Below are positions 1 through 7,835 of a DNA stretch of 64,000 nucleotides, one piece after another. Positions within the stretch are counted from its first letter, which is position 1, and the number at the start of each line of letters is the position of its first letter. The notes under the pieces are model-generated. The model searched no databases and was not told the DNA's origin. It was given only the letters and a program-made list of their open reading frames with translations. Origin of the DNA: Lachnospiraceae bacterium (lineage in GTDB: Bacteria; Bacillota; Clostridia; Lachnospirales; Lachnospiraceae); the NCBI GenBank assembly GCA_018384375.1, contig JAHAYJ010000082.1:1-64000 (forward strand), written 5' to 3'. A program made the position numbers and the translations under genes.

Positions 1-186
1 GGAAATGGATATGTAAATATGATAGCGACAGCACTCAGACAACTGATTATTCTATTGCCAACGGTATATCTGATTGGAAAAGTATGTGGGATAAATGCGG
101 TATGGTTTGCTTTTTGGATTTCTGAGATTGCAGCATTTGTCTATGCGCTGTACGAATGGAAAAGACATATTAGCAGAGTAATCTGA
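1..186 (+). CDS. MATE family multidrug/cation exporter, C-terminal fragment
   Basis: The reading frame is open from the first base and ends at TGA 184-186, so only the last 61 residues of a gene starting outside the window are present. The fragment reads GNGYVNMIATALRQ, then a hydrophobic segment (LIILLPTVYLIG), a short loop, a second hydrophobic segment (VWFAFWISEIAAFVYAL) and a basic tail. A G-N-G-x-V-x-M-I-x-x-x-x-R-Q start to the last helices, followed by V-W-x-x-x-x-I-x-E, is typical of the C-terminal end of MATE antiporters, which export cationic drugs using Na+ or H+ gradients. The family call rests on this short piece only. A strong terminator follows directly. Confidence 0.6.
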   Translation, partial: GNGYVNMIATALRQLIILLPTVYLIGKVCGINAVWFAFWISEIAAFVYALYEWKRHISRVI

Positions 187-217
187 CTGTCAGGTATTTC
201 ATAAATACGATACGTTG

Positions 218-259
218 ATCTGTATCATAGAAAGAACTCTATGATACAGATTTTTTTTT
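218..259 (+). terminator. Rho-independent terminator after the MATE gene
   Basis: A perfect 13-bp inverted repeat (218-230 with 239-251) encloses an 8-base loop and is followed by a run of nine T residues. It sits 32 bases after the stop codon of the MATE fragment, so it probably ends that transcript. Confidence 0.9.
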
Positions 260-341
260 GTGTAGAAAATTGTTGTGAAGAAAATAAGATTGCGTCGGTA
301 TAATCAAGCGGCAATTATGGAAATATAAAGAGGAACTCAGA

Positions 342-554
342 GAACCAAAAATAACTGTCACCTTGAAGGACAGACGGGAACTAGAGACACTGCCTTTAAG
401 GATCCCTTTGGATGCGGTGGTTTGTGTTTTGGAACGGCCAACAGAAGAATATCCTTTGAAAAACAATAAGACGACATTTTATGTATGTCGGGGGAGGACC
501 TGTCTGCCGCCGGTCAATGAGTTGTATGAGATGAAAAGATATGAATGGCAGTAA
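342..554 (+). pseudogene. Remnant of a YyaL-like thioredoxin-domain protein (C-terminal end)
   Basis: No start codon with a ribosome binding site is visible. A short frame, open from a stop at 327-329, ends at the TAA at 552-554. Its last part reads YPLKNNKTTFYVCRGRTC followed by LPPVNEL. The pattern K-T-T-x-Y-V-C-x-x-x-x-C-x-x-P-V is what I know from the C-terminus of YyaL/DUF255 (spermatogenesis-associated protein 20-like) proteins, normally 600 or more residues long. If so, at least 85 percent of the gene is gone. The frame overlaps the start region of the next gene. A small independent gene is possible but unlikely, since it has no start signal. Confidence 0.45.
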
Positions 555-568
555 AAAATGGGGGTTAT

Positions 569-1957
569 ATGAAATCGTTATGGAGAATGCTGGAAAAAAA
601 GAAGAAAGAGAATGGGGCACATTCGATTCATCTTCCGGACAGCTTACAGGATATCCACCGGGATGTTATCGTGATTGGTGCGGGTATGGCAGGTGTCTTA
701 ATTGCCTATTACCTGAAGGAGCAGGGAAAGAGTGTGCTGATCCTTGAGGCAGACGAACCGGCATCCGGGCAGACGCAGGGGACAACGGCCAAAATTACCA
801 GTCAGCATGGTCTTAAATACAGCACTTTAATTCAGGGAGTGGGTAAAAGAAAAGCAAGGCTGTATGCACAGGCAAATGAGGAGGCAATTGCGGAGTTTGA
901 GCGGTTGATCCGGGATAAAAAGATAGATTGTCAGTTTGAAAGAGTACCTGCATTTTTATATACATTGCAAAATAAAGAAGCGCTTGAGAAAGAAGCACAG
1001 GCGGCAGCAGAGCTTGGAATCGATGCCTACTTTACCTGTGAGACGGAACTACTTTTTCCGGTAGAGGGAGCGGTATGCTTTCGGAATCAGGCGCAGTTTT
1101 CTCCACTGGATTTCCTAAAAGAAATTTCCGCTGAACTGGAAATCGTAGAGCATGCAAAGGTGACTAAGATCAGGGGAAACAGGGTAGTGACAAAGAGAGG
1201 AATCCTGAGTGCGGATGCAATAGTGGTTGCAACCCATTATCCACTTTTAAATGTACCGGGGTTTTACTTTTTGCGTCAGCATCAGGAGAGAAGCTATATG
1301 CTGGCCCTTTCGGGGTGCAGAAGACTGAAGGGAATGTACTACGGAATTGATAAGAACGGCAGAACGCTCCGGCAGGCGGGGGACTACCTGCTGTTTGGAG
1401 GGAATGCCAGAAGAACAGGAGAAAATGAAAACGGAGGCGTTTATGAGCAGCTTCTGGTTGCAGCAAGACAATATTTCCCGGAATGCAGAGAGTTAACGCG
1501 CTGGTCGGCACAGGATTGTATGCCCCATGACGGAATCCCCTTTATCGGAAGGTATTCTGTTTTTACCCCCAATCTCTATGTGGCGACCGGCTTTCAAAAG
1601 TGGGGAATGACTTCTTCTATGATTGCGGCGCTGCTATTGCGGGATGAGATTTGTGGAATCGAAAATCCTTATGAAAAATTATTTTCTCCCAGGCGGTTGA
1701 ACTTCCGGGCGTCCTTCGGAAATCTATTGCGGGATGTGGGAATAAGTGCAAAAGGGCTATATAAAGGAGCGTTTCATAAATCTGAAAAAAGGGGAGAATA
1801 TCACAGACGTTCAAAAAGGTGTGCACACATGGGCTGTGAACTTACATGGAACCCGGATGAGCAAAGCTGGGACTGCCCCTGTCATGGCTCCCGGTTTGCT
1901 GCAGATGGAAGATTGCTTGATAATCCGGCAAAGAAAGGCTTGGCAAAAAAGGAATAA
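569..1957 (+). CDS. FAD-dependent oxidoreductase with C-terminal Rieske [2Fe-2S] domain
   Basis: The product has 462 residues. An N-terminal dinucleotide fold shows VIVIGAGMAG near residues 33-42 and the D-amino-acid-oxidase-like pattern E-A-D-x-x-A-S-G-Q-T-x-G-T-T-A-K. A C-terminal Rieske domain carries C-A-H-M-G-C and C-P-C-H-G-S near residues 418-441, supplying the Cys/His pairs for a [2Fe-2S] cluster. Members of this family are predicted soluble redox enzymes that pass electrons between FAD and the cluster; their substrate is not known. I chose ATG 569 because GGGGG lies four bases upstream. ATG 545 would add eight residues without a ribosome binding site. The next gene follows after 13 bases, so the two are probably co-transcribed. 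Confidence 0.8.
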   Translation: MKSLWRMLEKKKKENGAHSIHLPDSLQDIHRDVIVIGAGMAGVLIAYYLKEQGKSVLILEADEPASGQTQGTTAKITSQHGLKYSTLIQGVGKRKARLYAQANEEAIAEFERLIRDKKIDCQFERVPAFLYTLQNKEALEKEAQAAAELGIDAYFTCETELLFPVEGAVCFRNQAQFSPLDFLKEISAELEIVEHAKVTKIRGNRVVTKRGILSADAIVVATHYPLLNVPGFYFLRQHQERSYMLALSGCRRLKGMYYGIDKNGRTLRQAGDYLLFGGNARRTGENENGGVYEQLLVAARQYFPECRELTRWSAQDCMPHDGIPFIGRYSVFTPNLYVATGFQKWGMTSSMIAALLLRDEICGIENPYEKLFSPRRLNFRASFGNLLRDVGISAKGLYKGAFHKSEKRGEYHRRSKRCAHMGCELTWNPDEQSWDCPCHGSRFAADGRLLDNPAKKGLAKKE

Positions 1958-1970
1958 AAGAGGAAAAAGA

Positions 1971-2573
1971 ATGAAGAAGAAATTACGATCTGTTTTGATG
2001 ACAATGATAATTACAATTATCACAGTAGGATGTGGAGCAAAGGGGACAGGAGACAGCAATGCTTCGAATAATACCGGCAATGTGCCGAGGGTTGAGGTTG
2101 CTGACAGCGCCGAGGTACTGAATAAGATATGGGATACCTATGGTGACGAGGAAAAGTTTTTTGCCATGGGTGGTGATTTCGGTAACCCGGTAGACAACAG
2201 CGCTGGAATTTTTAATATTGAGGATACTGAAAATCTCACTTACGCCCTCTATATTCCGTCAGATAGTGTGGAACTTATCGACGAGGCCGCTTCTCTGATC
2301 CATGGGATGAATGCAAACACCTTTACGGGTGCGGTGTTTCACTTAAAGGACACCGGGGATGCACAGACCTTGGCTGATGCATTGAGAGAGAATATTGTGA
2401 ATACCCAATGGATATGCGGTTTCCCGGATAGACTGGCAATCTACACGATCAATGGCGGGGAATATTTGATTTCTGCTTTTGGCAAGGAAGAGATTATGGA
2501 GAACTTTAAGACAAAGCTGATGGAAGTATATGGGCAGAGTGCTTCCATGGCGGCGGAGGAGAAGCTTGTATAG
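1971..2573 (+). CDS. Predicted lipoprotein (DUF4358-like) of the MBOAT/DHHW cluster
   Basis: This 200-residue protein begins with a basic start (MKKKLRS), a hydrophobic stretch and ITVGC, so Cys21 is the likely lipidated residue. A Ser/Asn/Gly-rich linker follows, then a globular domain of about 170 residues. In related Clostridia, small lipoproteins such as those of the DUF4358 group sit beside MBOAT and DHHW genes, and that is the context here: the MBOAT gene starts 27 bases downstream. The domain assignment is from memory of such clusters and is tentative. A role in the same cell-surface acylation process is inferred from position. The start has GAGGAAAAAG just upstream. Confidence 0.6.
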   Translation: MKKKLRSVLMTMIITIITVGCGAKGTGDSNASNNTGNVPRVEVADSAEVLNKIWDTYGDEEKFFAMGGDFGNPVDNSAGIFNIEDTENLTYALYIPSDSVELIDEAASLIHGMNANTFTGAVFHLKDTGDAQTLADALRENIVNTQWICGFPDRLAIYTINGGEYLISAFGKEEIMENFKTKLMEVYGQSASMAAEEKLV

Positions 2574-2600
2574 ATCTGCCACATGGGATTGAGGTAGGAC

Positions 2601-3944
2601 ATGGTATTTTCAAGTATCCCGTTTTTATATTATTTTCTGCCGGTTGCGCTGGTTCTATATTTTGCTGCTCCCAAGCAATTTAAAAATATGATACTTTTTC
2701 TTGCAAGTCTTTTCTTTTATGCATGGGGAGAGCCTCTGAATGTCATTTGGATGCTTCTTTCCATACTGGTCGGATTTTGTTCGGGATGGATGATAGAACA
2801 GCATATGGGAAACGGACAGGCAAAGCTGCTGCTTGTTTTATCGATAGTGATTCATGTAGGGTTCTTAGTTTACTTTAAGTGTGCAACAGTCCTGCCGATC
2901 GGTATCAGCTTTTATACATTTCAGATTCTCAGCTATGAGATTGATGTGTATCAGGGAAGGGTACCGGCGCAGAGAAATCTGATACGGCTGGGGGTCTATG
3001 TTGCTATGTTCCCGCAGCTGATTGCCGGTCCCATTGTGCGCTATGCGGACATTGACAGAGCACTTTCGGAGCGTACACACAGCGTGGAGAATTTTGCATT
3101 GGGAATTCGATGGTTTGTGATCGGTCTATCCAAAAAGATTCTGCTTGCCAATGTGCTTGGCAGGCTGTGCGATATTTTTCTGACATCGGATGACAAGTCT
3201 GTATTGTATTATTGGCTGTTTGGGATTGCGTATTCCCTGCAGATCTACTTTGACTTCTCAGGCTATAGTGATATGACAATCGGCCTTGGCAGGATATTGG
3301 GATTTCACTTACCCGAAAATTTCAATTATCCATATATTGCAAGGAGTGTTACGGAATTCTGGAGACGCTGGCATATTTCCCTGGGATTCTGGCTTAGAGA
3401 CTATGTTTATATTCCCCTTGGCGGCAATCGGGTATCGAAGAAAAGGTGGGTTTTCAATATCTTCGTGGTATGGATATTGACCGGACTCTGGCATGGTGTG
3501 GCCTGGAATTTTATCATCTGGGGACTGCTTTTTGCAGTCCTGCTGATGCTGGAAAAGCGATGGCTATTAAAGTACCTTGAAAAGAGCAGAATCCTTTCGC
3601 ATTGTTATGTGCTGCTTTCAATTATTGTAAGCTTTGTGATCTTCTACGGGACAAATATGAGCGATTTGCGCAATTGTCTTGGCGGGATGATTGGACTGAA
3701 TAGACTGCCGCTTATTTCAAAAGAGTTTCTCTATTATCTGAGGAGCTATGGAGTGATATTACTGATTGGAATGATAGGAACCACTCCGCTGATAAAAATA
3801 CTGACTGGCAGACTTGCGCAGAATAGCTTTGGGAAGAGAGCTGTTACCATACTGGAGCCGATCGTCCTGATCGGCTTGATGCTTCTAAATACGGCATACC
3901 TGGTGGACAGTTCCTTTAATCCGTTTCTCTATTTCAGATTTTAG
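2601..3944 (+). CDS. MBOAT family membrane O-acyltransferase (AlgI/DltB-like)
   Basis: This is a 447-residue polytopic membrane protein. It shows PIGISFYTFQ, FPQLIAGPIVRY, FWRRWHISLGFWLRDY and GLWHGVAWNF, all hallmarks of the AlgI branch of membrane-bound O-acyltransferases. His298 in GLWHG is the invariant active-site histidine. Such enzymes move acyl (usually acetyl) groups across the membrane to a polysaccharide, teichoic acid or other envelope acceptor, in partnership with a DltD/AlgX/DHHW-type protein like the one encoded next. The segment between the third helix (FLVYFK) and PIGISF is about 20-25 residues shorter than in typical relatives, which may affect activity. The acceptor is unknown. 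Confidence 0.88.
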   Translation: MVFSSIPFLYYFLPVALVLYFAAPKQFKNMILFLASLFFYAWGEPLNVIWMLLSILVGFCSGWMIEQHMGNGQAKLLLVLSIVIHVGFLVYFKCATVLPIGISFYTFQILSYEIDVYQGRVPAQRNLIRLGVYVAMFPQLIAGPIVRYADIDRALSERTHSVENFALGIRWFVIGLSKKILLANVLGRLCDIFLTSDDKSVLYYWLFGIAYSLQIYFDFSGYSDMTIGLGRILGFHLPENFNYPYIARSVTEFWRRWHISLGFWLRDYVYIPLGGNRVSKKRWVFNIFVVWILTGLWHGVAWNFIIWGLLFAVLLMLEKRWLLKYLEKSRILSHCYVLLSIIVSFVIFYGTNMSDLRNCLGGMIGLNRLPLISKEFLYYLRSYGVILLIGMIGTTPLIKILTGRLAQNSFGKRAVTILEPIVLIGLMLLNTAYLVDSSFNPFLYFRF

Positions 3945-3956
3945 AAGGAGAGCACT

Positions 3957-5057
3957 ATGTGGACAAGAACAAAGAATCGTGTTGTGGCAGGTGTGATGAT
4001 ACTCTTCTTTCTGACAATGTCACTATGTACATGGCTCAAAAAGCCGGATGCTTTTTCTGGCAGTGAAAGGAGAGTGCTTGCACAGTTCCCTAAGCTGTCA
4101 GCAGAGAGGATTGCCACCGGGAAATTCATGGAAGAATTTGAAAGCTACAGTCTGGATCAGTTTCCTATGCGGGACACATTACGGAGCTTGAAAGCGTTCT
4201 TTACGTTTTCTGTATTCAGGCAGCGTGATAATGAGGGCATCTACCTGGCCGAGGATTATGCCTGCAAGCTGGAATATCCCCTGCAGGAGGCTGCTCTTGA
4301 CAGAGCTGCGGAACGTTTTACCTATGTATATGAAAAGTACCTGGAAGATACGGATAGCAAGGTGTATTTTTCAATCATTCCGGATAAGAATTTCTTTCTG
4401 GCAGAGCGGAACGGATATCCTGCCATTGATTATGAACTGCTGATCAACCGTATGAAGTCGAAAACGGATTTTATGACCTATATTGACATTACAGATGTTC
4501 TTTCCCTGCAGGATTACTATAGGACGGACACGCATTGGAGGCAGGAGAGAATTCTTCCGGTGGCAGAAAAACTGGCAGCTCAAATGGGAACGGAACTGAC
4601 CGGGGATTATGTAGTAAAAACGTTGGAACAGCCCTTTTACGGAGTCTATTATGGACAGGCAGCGCTTCCTATTTCACCGGATGAACTCTGTTATCTTACC
4701 AATGAAACACTGGAAAGCTGTGTGGTATATGATTATCAGAATGAAAAGACCGGTATAGTTTATGATTGGGAGAAGGCTTATGGAAGCGACCCGTATGAAA
4801 TGTTTCTGTCAGGCCCTTTGCCGCTGCTTACCATTGAAAATCCAAATGCGGATACCGATAGGGAGTTGATTTTGTTCCGGGATTCCTTCGGCAGCAGTAT
4901 TGCTCCGCTCCTAGTATCAGGCTATGCAAAGATTACCCTGGTGGATATCCGCTATCTTCATCCGGACCTTTTGGAGCGGTATGTTGAATTTGACGGACAG
5001 GACGTGCTGTTTCTGTACAGTACTCTGGTGTTGAATCACAGTGAGACGATGAAATAA
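3957..5057 (+). CDS. DHHW family protein (AlgX/AlgJ/DltD-like partner of MBOAT)
   Basis: The product has 366 residues with an N-terminal signal anchor (about residues 9-27) and an extracellular remainder. The pattern Y-Y-R-T-D-T-H-W at residues 187-194 and a later FRDSFGSS at 307-314 match the Asp-His-His-Trp/SGNH-like arrangement of DHHW and AlgX/AlgJ proteins, where the Asp/His pair and the Ser form the catalytic centre. The start ATG is 13 bases after the MBOAT stop and is preceded by AGAAGGAG. The pair probably acts as a two-part O-acylation machine: MBOAT brings the acyl group across the membrane and this protein transfers it to the surface acceptor. The acceptor cannot be read from the sequence. 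Confidence 0.82.
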   Translation: MWTRTKNRVVAGVMILFFLTMSLCTWLKKPDAFSGSERRVLAQFPKLSAERIATGKFMEEFESYSLDQFPMRDTLRSLKAFFTFSVFRQRDNEGIYLAEDYACKLEYPLQEAALDRAAERFTYVYEKYLEDTDSKVYFSIIPDKNFFLAERNGYPAIDYELLINRMKSKTDFMTYIDITDVLSLQDYYRTDTHWRQERILPVAEKLAAQMGTELTGDYVVKTLEQPFYGVYYGQAALPISPDELCYLTNETLESCVVYDYQNEKTGIVYDWEKAYGSDPYEMFLSGPLPLLTIENPNADTDRELILFRDSFGSSIAPLLVSGYAKITLVDIRYLHPDLLERYVEFDGQDVLFLYSTLVLNHSETMK

Positions 5058-5231
5058 AGTTAATGGCGAAAAAGAACTCTCAAATACCTTGTATTACAGA
5101 CTGTAGGCAAAGCATGTTTATGAAACGGTAAAGAATTTGTCGAAGAGGCAAACCCTAATAAGCGAGTTCTTCTGCGCGTGATGACAGAACATATCCATAT
5201 ATAGACTGCACTTTCGATGCAGATGGGATAT
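5058..5231. other. Gene-free stretch before the 52-bp repeats
   Basis: No credible gene is visible. It contains a widely spaced 8-bp inverted repeat (AAGAACTC near 5071, GAGTTCTT near 5163). Short frames here lack ribosome binding sites. It may be part of the same repetitive extragenic element as the direct repeats that follow. Confidence 0.4.
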
Positions 5232-5388
5232 AGAAACAGAAAACGGCGAAAAAAGCCACGCCCCAATGTTAGGTACGGGGCTTAGAAGCGAGAAAGGGCT
5301 GAAAAAGCCACGCGGCCAAGAGCGGCGCGGGGGTATAGAAGCAAGAAAGTGCTGAAAAAGCCACACATTCGAGAACGGGACGGGGTAT
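5232..5388. repeat. Three degenerate ~52-bp tandem direct repeats
   Basis: Units are 5232-5283, 5284-5336 and 5337-5388 (52, 53 and 52 bp). Each begins AGAARC.AGAAAG-like, carries a GAAAAAGCCAC core in the middle and ends with CGGGG plus a short T/A end. The central part, between the GCCAC core and the CGGGG end, varies most. Overlapping reverse-strand frames repeat FF/LF-rich peptides only because of the repeat and are not taken as genes. A multi-copy extragenic element is the most likely explanation. Confidence 0.75.
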
Positions 5389-5499
5389 ATTTGTAAGGAG
5401 ATGTGATATTTGCCCCAAAGTCAGGAATAGGCTGTACGTAGAACTTGAAGCACGGCCATATAGTGCCATAATGTGAATAATGAAACAAAAATGACATTT

Positions 5500-5570
5500 A
5501 AAGTTAAAGGTTAAAATAATACAGCTATACACATTCGCTAATATACATAGTTGTATTATTTTTAACTTTG
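5500..5570. repeat. Long imperfect inverted repeat, A/T rich
   Basis: The left arm (5500-5528) and right arm (5547-5569) are near-complementary: AAAGTTA plus AATAATACAGCTAT against ATAGTTGTATTATT plus TAACTTT, with about 7 extra bases in the left arm and an 18-base loop. It could be a transcript-end hairpin or the end structure of a small non-coding element. Confidence 0.5.
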
Positions 5571-5580
5571 TCTACACACT

Positions 5581-5614
5581 GAGGGAAGAAATTTGAAATT
5601 TCTTCCCTCTTTTC
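5581..5614 (+). terminator. Likely Rho-independent terminator
   Basis: A perfect 14-bp palindrome (5581-5594 with 5596-5609) around one central base is followed by a TCTTTTC tail. It could end any transcript crossing the repeat region and insulates the DUF6323 gene, which has a TATAAT box at 5677-5682. Confidence 0.6.
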
Positions 5615-5718
5615 ATGTATTACATTACCACAAAATCGTCAAAAAATCAAGACTGTTAAAGGTCTTCACGCGGTTGTATAATCGATAAACCACAGAATAA
5701 AAGGGAGGAAGGAAATAG

Positions 5719-6177
5719 ATGGAGGAAAAGGAATGGCTTACACTTTTGTCCGGGAAGAATCAGCTGCAAAAGGTGATGGACATGAATGCAAAGACAGAGC
5801 GTTTTGGACTTTCCCTTTCGGAGGAGGATGCAAGAATGCTGGTAGAAAGGCATCTGGAAAGCCTGAAGGAGCAGCGCAGAGTTGAGTTTGGCGAGGGTAT
5901 TCTGCCTAAGCTGATCTTTACCTTTTGCGATTCCCCATATCTTGATCAGGGAAACTATGCGGATATCATTGCGCAGCTGCAGGAAATTTTTTATTTGTAT
6001 AAGAATGAATCCATGGATGAACTGAGTGATGATGAATTACTTTCCCTCATGAAGGAAGCATTTGACGGGGAATGTCAGGGCTCTTTGGATTTTTTACAGG
6101 AAACGGTGCTGGAGAAATACGCGCGAAAGATACGAAGCGATGGCAGAAACTTTTTCGGGGGAAAATTTGAGGAGTAG
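5719..6177 (+). CDS. DUF6323-like protein of unknown function
   Basis: A soluble acidic protein of 152 residues with no signal peptide or membrane segment. It contains F-G-L-x-L-S-x-x-D-A, R-R-V-E-F-G-E-G-I, a central I-F-T-F-C-D-S-P-Y and K-N-E-x-x-D-E-L-S-D-D-E-L-L-S-L-M. I associate this pattern with the DUF6323 family, which in Clostridia commonly lies next to a DUF6179 gene, as here. No catalytic motif is apparent. The start ATG has a strong GGGAGGAAGG site, and a TATAAT box lies 37 bases upstream of it. The next gene begins 37 bases downstream, so the two likely form one transcript. Function is unknown. Confidence 0.65.
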   Translation: MEEKEWLTLLSGKNQLQKVMDMNAKTERFGLSLSEEDARMLVERHLESLKEQRRVEFGEGILPKLIFTFCDSPYLDQGNYADIIAQLQEIFYLYKNESMDELSDDELLSLMKEAFDGECQGSLDFLQETVLEKYARKIRSDGRNFFGGKFEE

Positions 6178-6214
6178 GTTTGAAAGTCAAGTTTGAAAAG
6201 CTGAGGAGACGGTA

Positions 6215-7042
6215 ATGGGACATATACACTATGAAATGGAAGAGCTGCTGCTAATCGTAGCAGAGCTTGCAGAAAAATATACGTCGAAAGAAAGCACTTC
6301 TGTTACCTATGAGAAGGCAATGCAGTTAATGGAGGCGGTTCTTTATTGTATTCATCAATGCGAGGACAGCGAAGGGCTGCTCAGCAAAAGAGGTCTACCT
6401 GCCAGGGAGGCCTATAGACTTGGCTGTGAAAGACTGCTTAAGAAGGTGAAGAAAGTGCAGGAAGCCTATAATGAGATGGTCGTGGATTTTTGCGCCTATG
6501 GAAATGAGAATTATCAGGATACGGTGACTGAGGGAATCTACGCTTTCTTCCGATATTATGATGCATTGTTTGCACCGCAGGAGACAATTATCACGATGGA
6601 TTATCCAACCATTCGTCCGATTATTGGCAGCAGTGGTATTGATGCAATCGAGAGCTATGTGAAGGCTATTTCTCTGGAACAGCAGTTCCTCCATGCAATT
6701 CCGCAGGAAACGGTATACAGGATTTTACAGCAGTATCAGACAGACTATCATAAGCAGTTTTACAATATTTGCAGTATTGTGCTCCGGCATATTCTGGTGT
6801 GTCTTTTGATCGGGAAAAAGCCCGGTATGCCAAGAGATGAGCAGGATGATGCAAGGATAGCACAGGCTGTGAAAGAATCTTCAAGAGAGGAACTACGGCA
6901 GTATCTTTCCAAGATGCTTAAGAAGCTGGTGGAAAGCAGATATGGGGATGACGATGCATTATTTGCCTATCTGGATTTCGATATGGACGAGCTTGCATTT
7001 TATCTGTTTGAACATGGCAAAAAAAGTCGAGTTTTATTTTAG
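6215..7042 (+). CDS. DUF6179-like protein of unknown function
   Basis: A 275-residue, mostly helical soluble protein without signal or membrane segments. The opening YTSKESTSVTYEKAMQLMEAV and the Y-F-R-Y-Y-D-x-L-F-A-P-Q-E-T motif followed by M-D-Y-P-T fit what I recall of DUF6179 proteins. Full-length relatives may be longer, so this could be a short form. It follows the DUF6323-like gene, and pairing of the two families suggests they work together. No active-site motif can be named. The reading frame is intact, with a GAGGAGACGG site before the ATG. An ABC exporter pair begins 55 bases downstream and may share the transcript. Confidence 0.55.
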   Translation: MGHIHYEMEELLLIVAELAEKYTSKESTSVTYEKAMQLMEAVLYCIHQCEDSEGLLSKRGLPAREAYRLGCERLLKKVKKVQEAYNEMVVDFCAYGNENYQDTVTEGIYAFFRYYDALFAPQETIITMDYPTIRPIIGSSGIDAIESYVKAISLEQQFLHAIPQETVYRILQQYQTDYHKQFYNICSIVLRHILVCLLIGKKPGMPRDEQDDARIAQAVKESSREELRQYLSKMLKKLVESRYGDDDALFAYLDFDMDELAFYLFEHGKKSRVLF

Positions 7043-7097
7043 AGGCAAAGCTACAATGAAAGCTGTGAACAGAAAATGATGGAAAGGAGAACAGCAG

Positions 7098-7835
7098 ATG
7101 ATGGAGAACGTGATCGAGGTAAAGCAGCTTTCAAAGTCCTATCAGGGAAAACAGGTGTTAAAAAATCTTTCCTTTTCGCTGAATAAGGGAATGGTGTTGG
7201 GATTGCTTGGAGCAAATGGTGCGGGAAAAAGCACCGGGATTGAATGCATTCTGGGAACCAGGAAAAAGGACAGTGGGGAGGTACATATTCTGGGAAAGGA
7301 CCCGGTGAAGGAACGGAAGGAACTGTTCCAAAGGGTCGGGGTTCAGTTTCAGGACTCCAATTATCAGAGAGAGATCCGTGTGGATGAATTATGTGAGGAA
7401 ACAGAATGCCTTTATCAGAATCCTGCCGATTGGCATGAGCTTTTGAAAAAGTTTGGAATTGGGGATAAGGAGAAAAGTCTGGTAAAGGATCTGTCGGGAG
7501 GACAGCGGCAGAGACTGTTCATTATTCTGGCACTGATCCCACAGCCTGAAATAGTATTTCTGGACGAACTTACCACGGGACTGGACGCAAGAGCAAGACG
7601 TGAGGTCTGGAATATTTTAAGAGGACTGAAACAGGATGGACTGACGATGATTCTGACCTCGCATTTTATGGACGAGGTGGAGGCACTCTGTGATCAGATC
7701 ATCATCCTGAAGAAGGGAGAAACCGTATTTCAGGGAACGACCACGCAGGCGCTCGCAAGCAGTAAATGTGATAAATTTGAGGATGCCTATCTGCATTATG
7801 CGGGGGAAGGAGAAGAAAATGAAGACATTTGGTAA
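7098..7835 (+). CDS. ABC transporter ATP-binding protein (ABC-2 exporter type)
   Basis: This 245-residue nucleotide-binding subunit has a Walker A (GANGAGKST, about residues 38-46), an ABC signature (LSGGQRQRL), a Walker B (IVFLDELTTGLD) and a switch His (LTSHFMDE). It powers the permease encoded immediately after it, whose start overlaps this gene's end by 17 bases. Drug, peptide or lipid export is usual for this type (CcmA/YhaQ-like), but no substrate can be assigned. An ATG doublet at 7098/7101 follows GGAAAGGAGA. An AraC/GyrI regulator after the permease suggests induction by a small toxic ligand. Confidence 0.92.
   Translation: MMENVIEVKQLSKSYQGKQVLKNLSFSLNKGMVLGLLGANGAGKSTGIECILGTRKKDSGEVHILGKDPVKERKELFQRVGVQFQDSNYQREIRVDELCEETECLYQNPADWHELLKKFGIGDKEKSLVKDLSGGQRQRLFIILALIPQPEIVFLDELTTGLDARARREVWNILRGLKQDGLTMILTSHFMDEVEALCDQIIILKKGETVFQGTTTQALASSKCDKFEDAYLHYAGEGEENEDIW

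Noticed and set aside
5118-5532. Reverse-strand frames in the tandem-repeat region
   Set aside because: Their repeated Phe/Leu-rich peptides follow from the DNA repeats; no start signal or known domain.
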